DNA from: Mycolicibacterium elephantis DSM 44368
GTDB lineage: Bacteria; Actinomycetota; Actinomycetes; Mycobacteriales; Mycobacteriaceae
Direction: 5' to 3'
Assembly (NCBI RefSeq): GCF_004014805.1
Contig: NZ_ATDN01000007.1
Span: forward strand, 62,001 to 126,000
DNA length: 64,000 nucleotides
In this document: positions 19,825-28,392 of the stretch, in pieces
Layout: each line of letters starts with the position of its first letter
Position numbering within the stretch: position 1 is the stretch's first letter
The notes under the pieces: generated by a model
The model's input: only the letters and a program-made list of their open reading frames with translations
What the model was told of the DNA's origin: nothing
Databases searched by the model: none
Made by a program: the position numbers and the translations under genes

Positions 19825-20982
19825 TCACGGCCCCTGATCCCACCGATAGGGGATGGCGAGCGGGTTGCCTTGGTGGTGGGGTCCGCCCGCCATGCAGGGG
19901 CTGGGGAACTGCCCGATGGTTCGGCCCCACTGCAACTCCAGTTCGGTCAGGTCACACTCCCACCGGGTGCCGGTGAACAACCCCTGATCGATCCGGCTCA
20001 GCGTGAGGTCGACGATCGCGGTCAGGTTGGCGTAGTCGCCGCGTTGGAAGTTCTCGAAGGTCTCGTTCGGAAAGGGGAAGGTCGCCAACAGGCTGAGGGA
20101 CCGCGTGAGGCTGGTGCCGGCGTTGGCCAGCGACTCCAGGACGGGGCCGACGTCGTGTAGCTCCCGGACCAGGTTCTCCTTCGTCTGGTTGACCGAATCA
20201 ACCGTCAGCGCACTGAATTTGGCGAGACCGTCGGCCGCTGCCACCAGGTTGTCCCGCTCGGCGTTGAGCACCTCGAGCGCATCCGGAACGGTGGCCAGAG
20301 CCCGGTCCAGCACCGGCTGCTGTGCGGCGAACCGTCCGACCAGACGGTTCAGGCTGTCGGTGGCGGCGATGATGTCGTCCATTTGGTGGTTGAGGTGGCC
20401 GGTGAATACGTTCAACTGCTCGATCACGCTTCGCACATCCTGCTCACGGTCCCGAAACGCGGTCGAGAGCGCTTCGGCGATGTCGTGCACCTGGCCGACG
20501 CCGCCGCCGTTGAGCACCATCGACAACGCCGCCAACGTCTGCTCGGTGCTCGGATAGCTGCCGCCGCGCGACAGCGGAATCAGCGAGCCGTCGTGCAACC
20601 TGCCCGTCGGCGGTTCGTCGGTCGGCGGCGCGAGTTCGATGTGCAGCGAACCGAGCAGGCTGGTGGCGCCGATCTTGGCGGTGGCATTGGCGGGCAGCTC
20701 GACGTCGCCGTTGAGCCTCATGGTCACCAGGGCGTGCCAATCCTGGCGTTCGATTCTCGAGACATGCCCGACGGGGACATCCGCCACGCGGACCCGGGAA
20801 TTCGGTTGCAGATTATTGACGTCGGGCAGTTGGGCCTGGACCTCGAACGAGTTGGGCCCCTTGCCCTGCACGCCCGGCAGCGGCAGCGAGTTGAGCCCCT
20901 GCCAGCCGCAGCCGGTCGCGGCCAGCAATGTCAGGACCGTGAGCACGATCGCTGCCGTGCGGTGTGTGCGCCGCGGTGTCAT
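19825..20982 (-). CDS. mce3E: Mce family lipoprotein E (LprM type)
   Basis: A 385-residue MCE lipoprotein. The signal peptide ends in the lipobox LAATGC, so the mature protein begins with a lipid-modified Cys and lies on the outer face of the plasma membrane. The MCE domain reads FEVQAQLPDVNNLQPNSRVR, VPVGHVSRIER. The E subunit is the lipoprotein of every mycobacterial mce operon (LprM in mce3). It overlaps mce3D by four bases and is one base from mce3F. Confidence 0.85.
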   Translation of the reverse strand: MTPRRTHRTAAIVLTVLTLLAATGCGWQGLNSLPLPGVQGKGPNSFEVQAQLPDVNNLQPNSRVRVADVPVGHVSRIERQDWHALVTMRLNGDVELPANATAKIGATSLLGSLHIELAPPTDEPPTGRLHDGSLIPLSRGGSYPSTEQTLAALSMVLNGGGVGQVHDIAEALSTAFRDREQDVRSVIEQLNVFTGHLNHQMDDIIAATDSLNRLVGRFAAQQPVLDRALATVPDALEVLNAERDNLVAAADGLAKFSALTVDSVNQTKENLVRELHDVGPVLESLANAGTSLTRSLSLLATFPFPNETFENFQRGDYANLTAIVDLTLSRIDQGLFTGTRWECDLTELELQWGRTIGQFPSPCMAGGPHHQGNPLAIPYRWDQGP

Positions 20983-22241
20983 GACCCACCGCCATGAGGC
21001 ACCATCATCCCCTGCAGGCCGTCAGCTGGGTCGGCGGCGACCGTCTCGGCGGGCGGCTCAGACACCGGTGTCGGAACGTGGTCGGGTCGCATCCAGTCCT
21101 CGCTGTAGGTGACCTCGTTCGGCCGCGCCTGCGCGCCGACGAACGGATTCAGCCCCAACGGAGGGAAGTTGTACTGGCGGTTCTTCACGATGGGCGCCAG
21201 ATACTGCGCGCACAGCTTCGCCGATTGCTCGCCCCCCAGCCGGGACGCGGATTGGATTGCGCCACATAGGAAAGACACCGGGTTGGCGAAGTTGTTGACG
21301 GCGAGCGCACCGGTCATCGACCCGTTGGCGGGCTCGTACATGTTGTTGAAGTTCTGCAAGACGGTCGGGGCGATGTGCAGTGTCTGCTTGATGTCGTCGA
21401 TGCTGTCGACGAGTGCACCGGTGATCGACGTCAACCTGTCCGACGCGGTGCCGATCACCTCGGTGTGTTCGGCGGCGAAGTCGCGCACGTCAACGACCAC
21501 GGCGTTCAGTTCCTCGGCGGCGCGGCCCACCTTGTCCGGGTCGTCGGCGAGCACCGCCGACACGGCGGCGAGGTTGTGGTTGAGCTGTTCGAGCAGATCG
21601 GCACTGTCGCGCAGCGCGGAGACCAACGTGGCGAGGTTCTTGGTCGTGGCGAAGACGTCGTCGCTCTGATCGGCGAGGGTCGTCACCGTGCGCGACAGTT
21701 TGACGATGGCGTCGCGGATGGTGGGCCCTTGTCCGCGCACGTTGTCCGCGGCGGTGTTGATGAGGGCTCCGAGCGTGCTCACGCCGCCAGGCTCAGTGGG
21801 TTTCAACAGTTCCGTCACCCGCTCGAGTTGCGTGCGCAGGTCGTCCCACTCGACCGGCACCGCGGTGCGGTCGAGCGGGATCACCGCGCCGTCGCCGAGC
21901 GTGGGTCCCCCGCGATAGGGCGGTACCAGCTGGATGGCCCGACCCGTCACCAGCTGGGGTGACAGGATCACCGCCTTGGCGTCGGCGGGAACCCGGTACT
22001 TGCTGTCGATCGAGAAGGAGACCTTGGCCTGCTCGGGCTGCGGCTCGATCTTCTCGACCTTGCCGACCGACACGCCCCGGATCCACACATGGTCACCGGC
22101 GAACAGCCCGGTGGTGGTTTCGAAGTAGGCGACCACCGTCATTCGCGCGTTCCGATCGGGCAACCGCGCGGCCGTGAAGAGACCCGCACCGAGCATGAGC
22201 ACAAGGGCGAGCGCCAACGGGCTCCGCCATTGGCGCGTCAC
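20979..22241 (-). CDS. mce3D: Mce family protein D
   Basis: A 420-residue MCE subunit with an N-terminal hydrophobic anchor (LALALVLMLGAGLFTA), the MCE core YFETTTGLFAGDHVWIRG and VSVGKVEKIEPQPEQAKVSF, then a long coiled helical domain and a Pro-rich C-terminus. The length is close to M. tuberculosis Mce3D. It overlaps both neighbours (mce3C and mce3E) by four bases, showing tight coupling. Confidence 0.84.
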   Translation of the reverse strand: MTRQWRSPLALALVLMLGAGLFTAARLPDRNARMTVVAYFETTTGLFAGDHVWIRGVSVGKVEKIEPQPEQAKVSFSIDSKYRVPADAKAVILSPQLVTGRAIQLVPPYRGGPTLGDGAVIPLDRTAVPVEWDDLRTQLERVTELLKPTEPGGVSTLGALINTAADNVRGQGPTIRDAIVKLSRTVTTLADQSDDVFATTKNLATLVSALRDSADLLEQLNHNLAAVSAVLADDPDKVGRAAEELNAVVVDVRDFAAEHTEVIGTASDRLTSITGALVDSIDDIKQTLHIAPTVLQNFNNMYEPANGSMTGALAVNNFANPVSFLCGAIQSASRLGGEQSAKLCAQYLAPIVKNRQYNFPPLGLNPFVGAQARPNEVTYSEDWMRPDHVPTPVSEPPAETVAADPADGLQGMMVPHGGGS

Positions 22242-23470
22242 GGCTGTGCTCCCGGCTGTGGCGCCGGCGGCCCCGGTGGCGGACCGCCGGGAGGTGGTGG
22301 CGGCGGCGGTTCGCGATAGGGGTATCGCGGATCGCCGGGCTTGCCGGTGATCGCATCGGGCAACGTCAGCCTCGGCTCGCCGCCCTGACCGGTCCGCGGA
22401 TACGGCATCGGCAGCGCCGGGGTCCCGGGCTGGCCGATCTGCGGATCGGTCAACTCGGAGGGCAACAACGTGGCCGGGTCCAGTCCGAGGTCGGAGAAGG
22501 CGGCATCAACGAACGGCTGGACGAACTGACCCGGAAGCAGGTTGGCCACATATGCCTTGAAAAACGGCCCGGAGGACAGTGATTCACCGAGCGACATCAC
22601 GTAGGTGTTGATCAGCTTGATGGCCTGCTGCAGCCGCTCCTTGCGGTCGTCGACGATCTCGAGTACCCCGTTGAGCTTGTCCAGCGCCGGCTTCAGCTGC
22701 GCTCGGTTCTCGGAGATGAACGCCTTCAGCTGTTTTGACACCGCCGAGATGTTTCCCCATATCTGATCCAGTGCCGCGCTCTGCGTGCGCAGTTGCGCCA
22801 GCAGCGCATTGGTGTCGCGCACCAGGCCCGCGATCTGGTCCGCGCGATTGGCGAGCACCGACGTCGCCGCGGCGGCGTTCTTGAGCAGGCTGCGCAGCTG
22901 CGCGTCGCGGGAGTCGAGCGTCTTCGCGAGGCGAGACACCCCGGCCACCGCCTCCCGCAGGGCAGGCGGTGTGTCAGAGAAGGTCTGCGCCAACGTCGCC
23001 AACGAGTCCGACAACTGGTTGGTGTTCACCCCGCTGATCGTGGTCGCCAGATCACCCAGGGCGTCCGGCAACTGATACGGCGACGTCGTCCGATCGAGCG
23101 GAATGGCACCCTCGAGCCGGCCGTCCCCGCGCGGCGTCACATCGACGATCTTGGCGCCCAGCAGGCTCTTGGTCTTGATCGCGGCCTCGGTGCGCGACCC
23201 CATCCGGACGTCCTCACCGATCTTGAAGGTGACCAGTACGCCGGCCGGCTCCAGGTCGATGCTCAGCACGTTGCCCACCGGATAACCGGAGACTTCGACC
23301 ACGGCACCGTTTCTCAGCCCGCTGGCGTCGGCGAAATAGGCCGAGTAGACCTCCCCGGTGCTGAGAAAGGGCAGCCGTTGGTATTGAAGCGCCGCCACCA
23401 CGACCGCGGACACGGCGAGCACACCGATGCCGCCGATCAGTATCGGATTGCGTTCCGCGAACGACTTCAC
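22238..23470 (-). CDS. mce3C: Mce family protein C
   Basis: A 410-residue MCE subunit starting at the GTG 23468-23470 (VKSFAERNPILIGGIGVLAV), which overlaps the mce3B stop by four bases. The N-terminal anchor is followed by the MCE domain (YSAYFADASGLRNGAVVEVS, YPVGNVLSIDLEPAGVLVTF), helical repeats, and a C-terminus of about 60 residues very rich in proline and glycine. The length matches Mce3C as I recall it. An in-frame extension of the ORF further upstream inside mce3B is not supported by any family similarity. Confidence 0.84.
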   Translation of the reverse strand: MKSFAERNPILIGGIGVLAVSAVVVAALQYQRLPFLSTGEVYSAYFADASGLRNGAVVEVSGYPVGNVLSIDLEPAGVLVTFKIGEDVRMGSRTEAAIKTKSLLGAKIVDVTPRGDGRLEGAIPLDRTTSPYQLPDALGDLATTISGVNTNQLSDSLATLAQTFSDTPPALREAVAGVSRLAKTLDSRDAQLRSLLKNAAAATSVLANRADQIAGLVRDTNALLAQLRTQSAALDQIWGNISAVSKQLKAFISENRAQLKPALDKLNGVLEIVDDRKERLQQAIKLINTYVMSLGESLSSGPFFKAYVANLLPGQFVQPFVDAAFSDLGLDPATLLPSELTDPQIGQPGTPALPMPYPRTGQGGEPRLTLPDAITGKPGDPRYPYREPPPPPPPGGPPPGPPAPQPGAQP

Positions 23471-24492
23471 TTGGGCGCGCACCTCCCGGTGCTCTGACCA
23501 ACCACCTTCACGTACACAGGCTGTCCCCCTTTGCCGTTGAGTTTCAGCACCACGTCGCACAGGTAGAAGCTGAAGTAGTCGCCGTACATCCCCTGCCGGA
23601 CCAGCGCCCGGTACTTGTCCGGCAGGGTGTTGATCAGGTTGTCGAGGTAGTCGCGGTCCGCCATCGCGATCTCGGCCACGCGGTCGGTCTCCTGCACCAC
23701 CTTCCGGAACGGCGCCCGCGACTTGGCCAACAGGTCGGCGAGCGAGCCTGCAGCGGCGTTGGTGTGGGCCACCGCGTTGGAGACGTGGGTTCGGCGCTCC
23801 GCCAGCCGATTGATCAGCTCAGAGAGCGAAGCCACCGCCGTGTCGAGTCGATCGCTCTGCCCACCAAGGGATCCCAGCACGACGTTGAGGTTGTCGATGA
23901 CCTGCCCGATCAACACATCGCGATCGGCCAACGCGTTGGTCAGCACCGCTGCTTGGTCGAGAAACGACCCGATGGCCGGCCCCTGTCCTTGAAATGCCGC
24001 GATCAACTCCTCGCTGAGGCTGTTGACCTGCTCCGGATCGAGGGCTCGAAACAGCGGTTTGAACCCGCCGATCACCGCGTCCAGGTCCAGCGCCGGTTCG
24101 GTGCGGGTCGGCGGGATGGTCTGCCCGGGCTGTAGCGCCTTGGTGCCACCGGCCCCCTCCGTCAACGCGAGGTAGCGGTCACCAATCAGGTTGTCGTACC
24201 GGATCACCGCACGTGAGCCTTCGGTGAGAACCACCGACTTGTCTACCGAGAATCCCACCCGCACCGTCGCATCGGGGTTGATCGAGATGTCATTGACCTT
24301 GCCCACCTCCACCCCGGCGATCCGTACGGTCGTCCCTTTCCGCAGATTCGAGACGTTGGTGAACTCGGCGTAGTAGCCGTCGCCCGAGCCGAAGCGGAAC
24401 TCTCCGAAGGTCACCAGCAGTAGGAACCCGACGAGCGAGCAGGCGGTCAGCCAGACGGCAAACCGCCAGATCACGCCCTTTAGGCTACTCAC
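23467..24492 (-). CDS. mce3B: Mce family protein B
   Basis: A 341-residue MCE subunit. The N-terminal anchor is FAVWLTACSLVGFLLLVTF; the MCE core is YYAEFTNVSNLRKGTTVRIA and GVEVGKVNDISINPDATVRV; the helical domain follows and the protein ends FYLCDVVLKLNGKGG plus a short Cys-containing tail. The length equals the usual MceB size (about 340-350). It lies 28 bases after mce3A. Confidence 0.85.
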   Translation of the reverse strand: MSSLKGVIWRFAVWLTACSLVGFLLLVTFGEFRFGSGDGYYAEFTNVSNLRKGTTVRIAGVEVGKVNDISINPDATVRVGFSVDKSVVLTEGSRAVIRYDNLIGDRYLALTEGAGGTKALQPGQTIPPTRTEPALDLDAVIGGFKPLFRALDPEQVNSLSEELIAAFQGQGPAIGSFLDQAAVLTNALADRDVLIGQVIDNLNVVLGSLGGQSDRLDTAVASLSELINRLAERRTHVSNAVAHTNAAAGSLADLLAKSRAPFRKVVQETDRVAEIAMADRDYLDNLINTLPDKYRALVRQGMYGDYFSFYLCDVVLKLNGKGGQPVYVKVVGQSTGRCAPK

Positions 24493-24520
24493 GTTCTCTC
24501 CCTTGCGATTTCAGGTTGGT

Positions 24521-25882
24521 CTATGGCGGGTTAGCGCCCATTGGTGTGGGATTCGGTTCCGGCGGTGGCACTCCCGGCCACAGAGGCGTCCCGTCGGGTC
24601 CGTACCACGGCGCGCCGTATGGCGGCGCCCCGGGAGCGGTGATCGGGCCGATCGCCGGACCCGGGATGCATTGCCGGATGCTGGGGGGTTCCGGCACCGC
24701 ACGGGTCACCGGCAGGTAGTTCGCCCAACAGGGATGTCCGATACCGGGATTGGGCCGGATGTCCAGGCCTGTGCCCCAACCGGTATTGGTGATGAGCTGG
24801 CGCACCGGGAAGTTCTTGGTCGCATCCGGAAGCGAACCGCATCCGGGTTGCCCGCCGGGTCCGCCCTTGGCCGCGACGATCGGCAGATGTTCCGGATAGG
24901 TGTAGGCGTCGTTCCCCAGCAACAGGGCGACATCCAGTTGCAGGGTGCGGCCGTCGCCGCCCCACGCCGCGTAGCCCCCGTTCTCCAGATACCATGTCGC
25001 TCCCTGCAGGAAGCAGGTGTACACGGGGTTGTGGTGGAGCAGCAGACCCGTGGTGGGCTGCAGGGTGTTGACGGCGTCGACGAAGTCGTCCTTGCTCGTG
25101 ACGAGCAGGTTGGTGCCGGCTTCGGTGAAGCCGACCACGTTGAGCAGCAACGCATCCAGTGCGCTTTCGTGCTCGGTGACGGTGGTGCTCGTCGTGCTGA
25201 CGGCATCCAGGATGGCGACGATGTCTTCGGCGGCGTCGTCGTAGGTGTCGGTGAAGTTCTTCAACGAGCGCCAGTTGGCGCCGATGGTCTCGCTGCGTTC
25301 GTTGAGGGCCAGCAGCACCTGGTTGAGATCGGTGATGGACTGCCCCATCCGTTCACCCTGTCCACGGACCCCGTCGGCCACGGCGGTCAGCACCGCGTTC
25401 AGCTTCAGCGGATCGATCATGTCGAGTAGGTCGACGACGTTCTCGAACACGGTGTTGACCTCCGTGCTGACCCGGTCCGCATGCAACACCGCACCTGCGG
25501 TCAGCCGTTCGGGGCTCGGATCCGACGGATACACCAGCTCAACGAATTTCGTTCCGAACGCGGTGGTCGCGCTGATCTGGGCCGTGACGTTCGCCGGGAT
25601 GTAGCGGACCTGGTCGGGGTCGAGTTCCAGCTTCAGGCTCGTCCGGTTCTCGTCGTTGCTCAACCTGCTGACACGGCCGACCCGCACCCCGCGCAGCATC
25701 ACGTCGGCGTCGGTCTCCATCACCAGCCCCGCGCGTTCTGAGGTGAGCGTGACTCCCACGTAGGACCGGAACGTGCCCCGGAAGGCCGCCGTGGACCCGA
25801 ACAGGAACACCGCGATCACCGCAAGCAGGATCAACGTCCACCACCCGGTGGAGACGCGGTGTGTTCCTGCCCTGCGGTTCAT
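24521..25882 (-). CDS. mce3A: Mce family protein A
   Basis: A 453-residue first MCE subunit. The anchor is WWTLILLAVIAVFLFGSTAAF; the MCE core is VTLTSERAGLVMETDADVML and GVRVGRVSRLSNDENRTSLK. The helical domain is followed by an extended C-terminus with conserved Cys pairs (YTCFLQG, GQPGCGSLP, HPCWANYLP) and a Pro/Gly-rich end. It is probably the membrane-distal or membrane-proximal ring component of the lipid tunnel together with subunits B-F. It follows yrbE3B by four bases. Confidence 0.85.
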   Translation of the reverse strand: MNRRAGTHRVSTGWWTLILLAVIAVFLFGSTAAFRGTFRSYVGVTLTSERAGLVMETDADVMLRGVRVGRVSRLSNDENRTSLKLELDPDQVRYIPANVTAQISATTAFGTKFVELVYPSDPSPERLTAGAVLHADRVSTEVNTVFENVVDLLDMIDPLKLNAVLTAVADGVRGQGERMGQSITDLNQVLLALNERSETIGANWRSLKNFTDTYDDAAEDIVAILDAVSTTSTTVTEHESALDALLLNVVGFTEAGTNLLVTSKDDFVDAVNTLQPTTGLLLHHNPVYTCFLQGATWYLENGGYAAWGGDGRTLQLDVALLLGNDAYTYPEHLPIVAAKGGPGGQPGCGSLPDATKNFPVRQLITNTGWGTGLDIRPNPGIGHPCWANYLPVTRAVPEPPSIRQCIPGPAIGPITAPGAPPYGAPWYGPDGTPLWPGVPPPEPNPTPMGANPP

Positions 25883-25886
25883 GTCC

Positions 25887-26741
25887 CTATGCCGCCAGGT
25901 GGAAGTTGCCGGACTGGCCGTAAATCGCCAGCGTCATAACCACAATCAGCAGCGACGCGACGACCATCGACGCCCGCACCGCCCGGCCGACCGCCTCCCC
26001 CACCCCTGAGGGCCCGCCGCTCGCCGTGTAGCCGTAGTAGGTGCACATCAGCATGATCATCAGTGCCACCGCGGCGACTTCCCCGATCGACCACAGCACG
26101 TCGGTGGGGTGGAGATAGGTGTAGAAGTAGTGGTCGTAGACGCCGGACCCCTGTCCGTAGATGGCGGTGGTGCCGACGCGGGCGGCGAGGTACGCCGTCA
26201 TCAGGCCGACACAGAAGAGCGGCACCGCCACGATCACGCCGGCCAGCACCCGGGTCGATGCGAGGTAGCTGACGCTGCGGATGCCGATCGCCTCCAGGGC
26301 GTCGATCTCCTCGTTGATCCGCATGGCCCCCAATTGCGCGGTGCTGCCGGCGCCGACGGTGGCCGCCAACGCGACCATCACCGTGCCCGGCTGGATTTCG
26401 CGCGTGTTGAAGAAGGCGGATGCGAAGCCCGTGAGGGCCTCCACCCCCACGGATGCCAGTTGGTTGTAGCCCTGCACCGCGACGATCGCACCGGTGGTGA
26501 TCGTCAGGAACGCCACAATCACCACCGTGCCGCCGATCACCGCGAGCGCGCCGCTGCCGAGGCCCATCTGTGCGATCACCCGCAGCAGTTCGCTGCGGTA
26601 GTTGACTACGGCGTCGGGGATTCCGGCCAATGTGGTGGCGTAGAACCGGGTTTGGGCACCGATGCGGTGCCATTCGCCGACTGCGCTGTTGCCCAGTCGT
26701 CGCAGCCGCGGATGAAGCGTGCTCGGAACACCGACTGTCAT
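25887..26741 (-). CDS. yrbE3B: YrbE/MlaE-type permease B of the mce system
   Basis: A 284-residue inner-membrane permease of the MlaE family with five to six hydrophobic helices. Family signatures are GAIVAVQGYNQLASVGVEAL, QLGAMRINEEIDALEAIGI and ASTRVLAGVIVAVPLF. With YrbE3A it forms the ABC-type permease heterodimer that takes lipid from the MCE tunnel; the ATPase (MceG) is encoded elsewhere in mycobacteria. It lies seven bases after yrbE3A. Confidence 0.9.
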   Translation of the reverse strand: MTVGVPSTLHPRLRRLGNSAVGEWHRIGAQTRFYATTLAGIPDAVVNYRSELLRVIAQMGLGSGALAVIGGTVVIVAFLTITTGAIVAVQGYNQLASVGVEALTGFASAFFNTREIQPGTVMVALAATVGAGSTAQLGAMRINEEIDALEAIGIRSVSYLASTRVLAGVIVAVPLFCVGLMTAYLAARVGTTAIYGQGSGVYDHYFYTYLHPTDVLWSIGEVAAVALMIMLMCTYYGYTASGGPSGVGEAVGRAVRASMVVASLLIVVMTLAIYGQSGNFHLAA

Positions 26742-26748
26742 GGGCCAC

Positions 26749-27522
26749 TCACCTCACCATGAACGGGACGCCGATGGCGGTGACGATGATGTTGGTCAGG
26801 AACAGGACAATGAATGCGAACACCACCGTTTCGTTCACCGCCCGACCCACACCTGCCGGGCCGCCGCCCACTGAAACTCCCTGATAGCAGGCGATCAGGC
26901 CCGCCGCCAATCCGAACAGTGTCGCCTTGATCATCGAGATGATGACGTCCGCGAGATGCGTCATCGTCGTCAACCCCGCGACCCACGCACCGGCCGAGAC
27001 GTCCATCAGATACACCGAACACACGAACGCACCCACCAGGCCGGTCACGATCAGCACCGAATTCAGCGCCAGCGACACCGTGGTCGCCGCGAGCACCCGG
27101 GGAACGACCAGCGCTTGAATTGGATTGATTCCCATCACCCGCAGCGCATCGAGTTCCTCCCTGATCGTGCGCGCGCCCAGATCGGCGCACATCGCGGTGG
27201 CGCCGGCACCGGCGACCACCAACACCGTCACGATCGGACCGCTTTGGGACACAGTGAAAATCGCCGCACCCGTGCCGGAGAAATCGGCGGCACCGATGTC
27301 GGACAACAGGACGTTGAACAGAAATCCCGAGATGACAGCCCACGGGATCGTCATCAGCAGCCCCGGGAGGGTCGACACCCGCGCCACGAACCAGCACTGG
27401 ATCAGGTACTCGCGCCATGCCAGCGGTGCCCGGAACATCATCACAAAGGTGTCCATGGACATCGCGAAGAAGCCACCGACCGCACGCACCGGCCTGGCCA
27501 TCGCCTGGGTGTCGATCACCAT
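26749..27522 (-). CDS. yrbE3A: YrbE/MlaE-type permease A of the mce system
   Basis: A 257-residue MlaE-family permease, the first gene of the mce operon. Signatures are VTVLVVAGAGATAMCADLGA, RTIREELDALRVMGINPIQA and VVPRVLAATTVSLAL. The start ATG 27520-27522 is chosen; a GTG at 27532-27534 in the same frame is possible. About 160 bases of leader separate it from the promoter at 27692-27719. Overall order yrbEA-yrbEB-mceA-B-C-D-E-F is complete and uninterrupted. Confidence 0.9.
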   Translation of the reverse strand: MVIDTQAMARPVRAVGGFFAMSMDTFVMMFRAPLAWREYLIQCWFVARVSTLPGLLMTIPWAVISGFLFNVLLSDIGAADFSGTGAAIFTVSQSGPIVTVLVVAGAGATAMCADLGARTIREELDALRVMGINPIQALVVPRVLAATTVSLALNSVLIVTGLVGAFVCSVYLMDVSAGAWVAGLTTMTHLADVIISMIKATLFGLAAGLIACYQGVSVGGGPAGVGRAVNETVVFAFIVLFLTNIIVTAIGVPFMVR

Positions 27523-27691
27523 CGCTCTGCGCACCCCATGACATCGAGGTTCTGCCGTCGGGCGGTTTTGCTCACGCTGGTCCTCCAGGCAGCTGGAACT
27601 CGACGTGTGACGGTGAAGAGCGTACGCGCCTCCAGGCCATGATGTCCATAGCTAATACGCCTCACATGGTCGTCACAATTTGTAAATCGCG

Positions 27692-27736
27692 ATGATATCG
27701 ACGTTTTTTATTCAGTCAAGTATCTTCTTGATACCG
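27692..27736 (-). promoter_or_regulatory. Promoter of the mce operon with overlapping operator
   Basis: On the minus strand a TTGACT -35 box (27714-27719) and a TATCAT -10 box (27692-27697) are separated by 16 bases, close to the SigA consensus. Immediately upstream and touching the -35 lies GTATC-TTCTT-GATAC (27720-27734), inside CAAGTATCTTCTTGATACC. This resembles the two inverted sites at 39983-40024 and is a candidate Mce3R operator. The rest of the gap (27735-27978) holds no recognisable gene. Confidence 0.6.
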
Positions 27737-27978
27737 TCGAACCCGCACCTAAGCGCCTGTTGGCGAAGGTGATGGCGCCAACCGCGCGCCGACCGGTGCG
27801 CGGATGGCAGCATTCGCCGTGCACCACGGGTTTCTTCAGCGCGAGGCACACGATCACGCTATCGGCGCTCGGTGCCCGGGGACTGCTCCAGCAAGGGAGA
27901 TAAACGTCGCCCGTTCGAGACAACCTCAAGCCGGCGCGGCATTTGCCCGGTCCTGCAGATCACGGTCGGCGGCGGTGC

Positions 27979-28392
27979 TCATCGGCTGAACGCCTCCTGG
28001 GTCAGGGCGGAGTTCATGAAGTCGCGGAAATGCAGCCACCGGCCCTCACGAAGGGTGATGATGTGCGCGAACTCCGATTGCCACTCGTACCCGGTCTCGA
28101 TCCTGCGGAACCGCTGCCGACCCCAGACGGCGAGGTCGTCACCCTGTGCGATGAACTTCCACGGTTCCATCTCGACGATCTCGATGTTCTGGCCGACCCT
28201 GGCGAAGAACGTCATCGCCTCGGTGATGCCGTGGTAGTCACCGGCGTACGGGATCTTCTCGGTGCCGTAATAGGTGATACGCACCTCCGGGTCGAGATGC
28301 CGAAGCGCGGTGTCCAGGTCGCCCGCGGGCACGGCGGCATAGATGGCCTTCGTCGCCTCGATGTTGCGGGCCTGTTCGCTGATGGCGGTCAT
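27979..28392 (-). CDS. SnoaL/NTF2-like protein
   Basis: A 137-residue single-domain alpha+beta barrel protein of the SnoaL/NTF2-like superfamily (start ATKAIYAAVPAGDLDTALRH, core GDDLAVWGRQRFRRIETG, end HFRDFMNS). Such proteins act as small isomerases, cyclases, epoxide hydrolases or ligand carriers; the catalytic Arg-Asp pair of limonene epoxide hydrolase is not evident here. It overlaps the upstream P450 gene by four bases (ATGA), so the two form an operon and probably act on the same substrate. Confidence 0.8.
   Translation of the reverse strand: MTAISEQARNIEATKAIYAAVPAGDLDTALRHLDPEVRITYYGTEKIPYAGDYHGITEAMTFFARVGQNIEIVEMEPWKFIAQGDDLAVWGRQRFRRIETGYEWQSEFAHIITLREGRWLHFRDFMNSALTQEAFSR

Noticed and set aside
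18450..27522. Assignment of the mce operon to mce4 (cholesterol importer), suggested by nearby fadE/fadD and P450 genes
   Set aside because: The flanking genes match Rv1933c-Rv1941 and Mce3R, not the kstR/hsd4A/fadE26 neighbourhood, and subunit lengths (410 for C, about 420 for D) fit mce3.
27735..27978. Small gene in the gap between the mce promoter and the SnoaL-like gene
   Set aside because: Only short frames without ribosome-binding sites or recognisable similarity are present.
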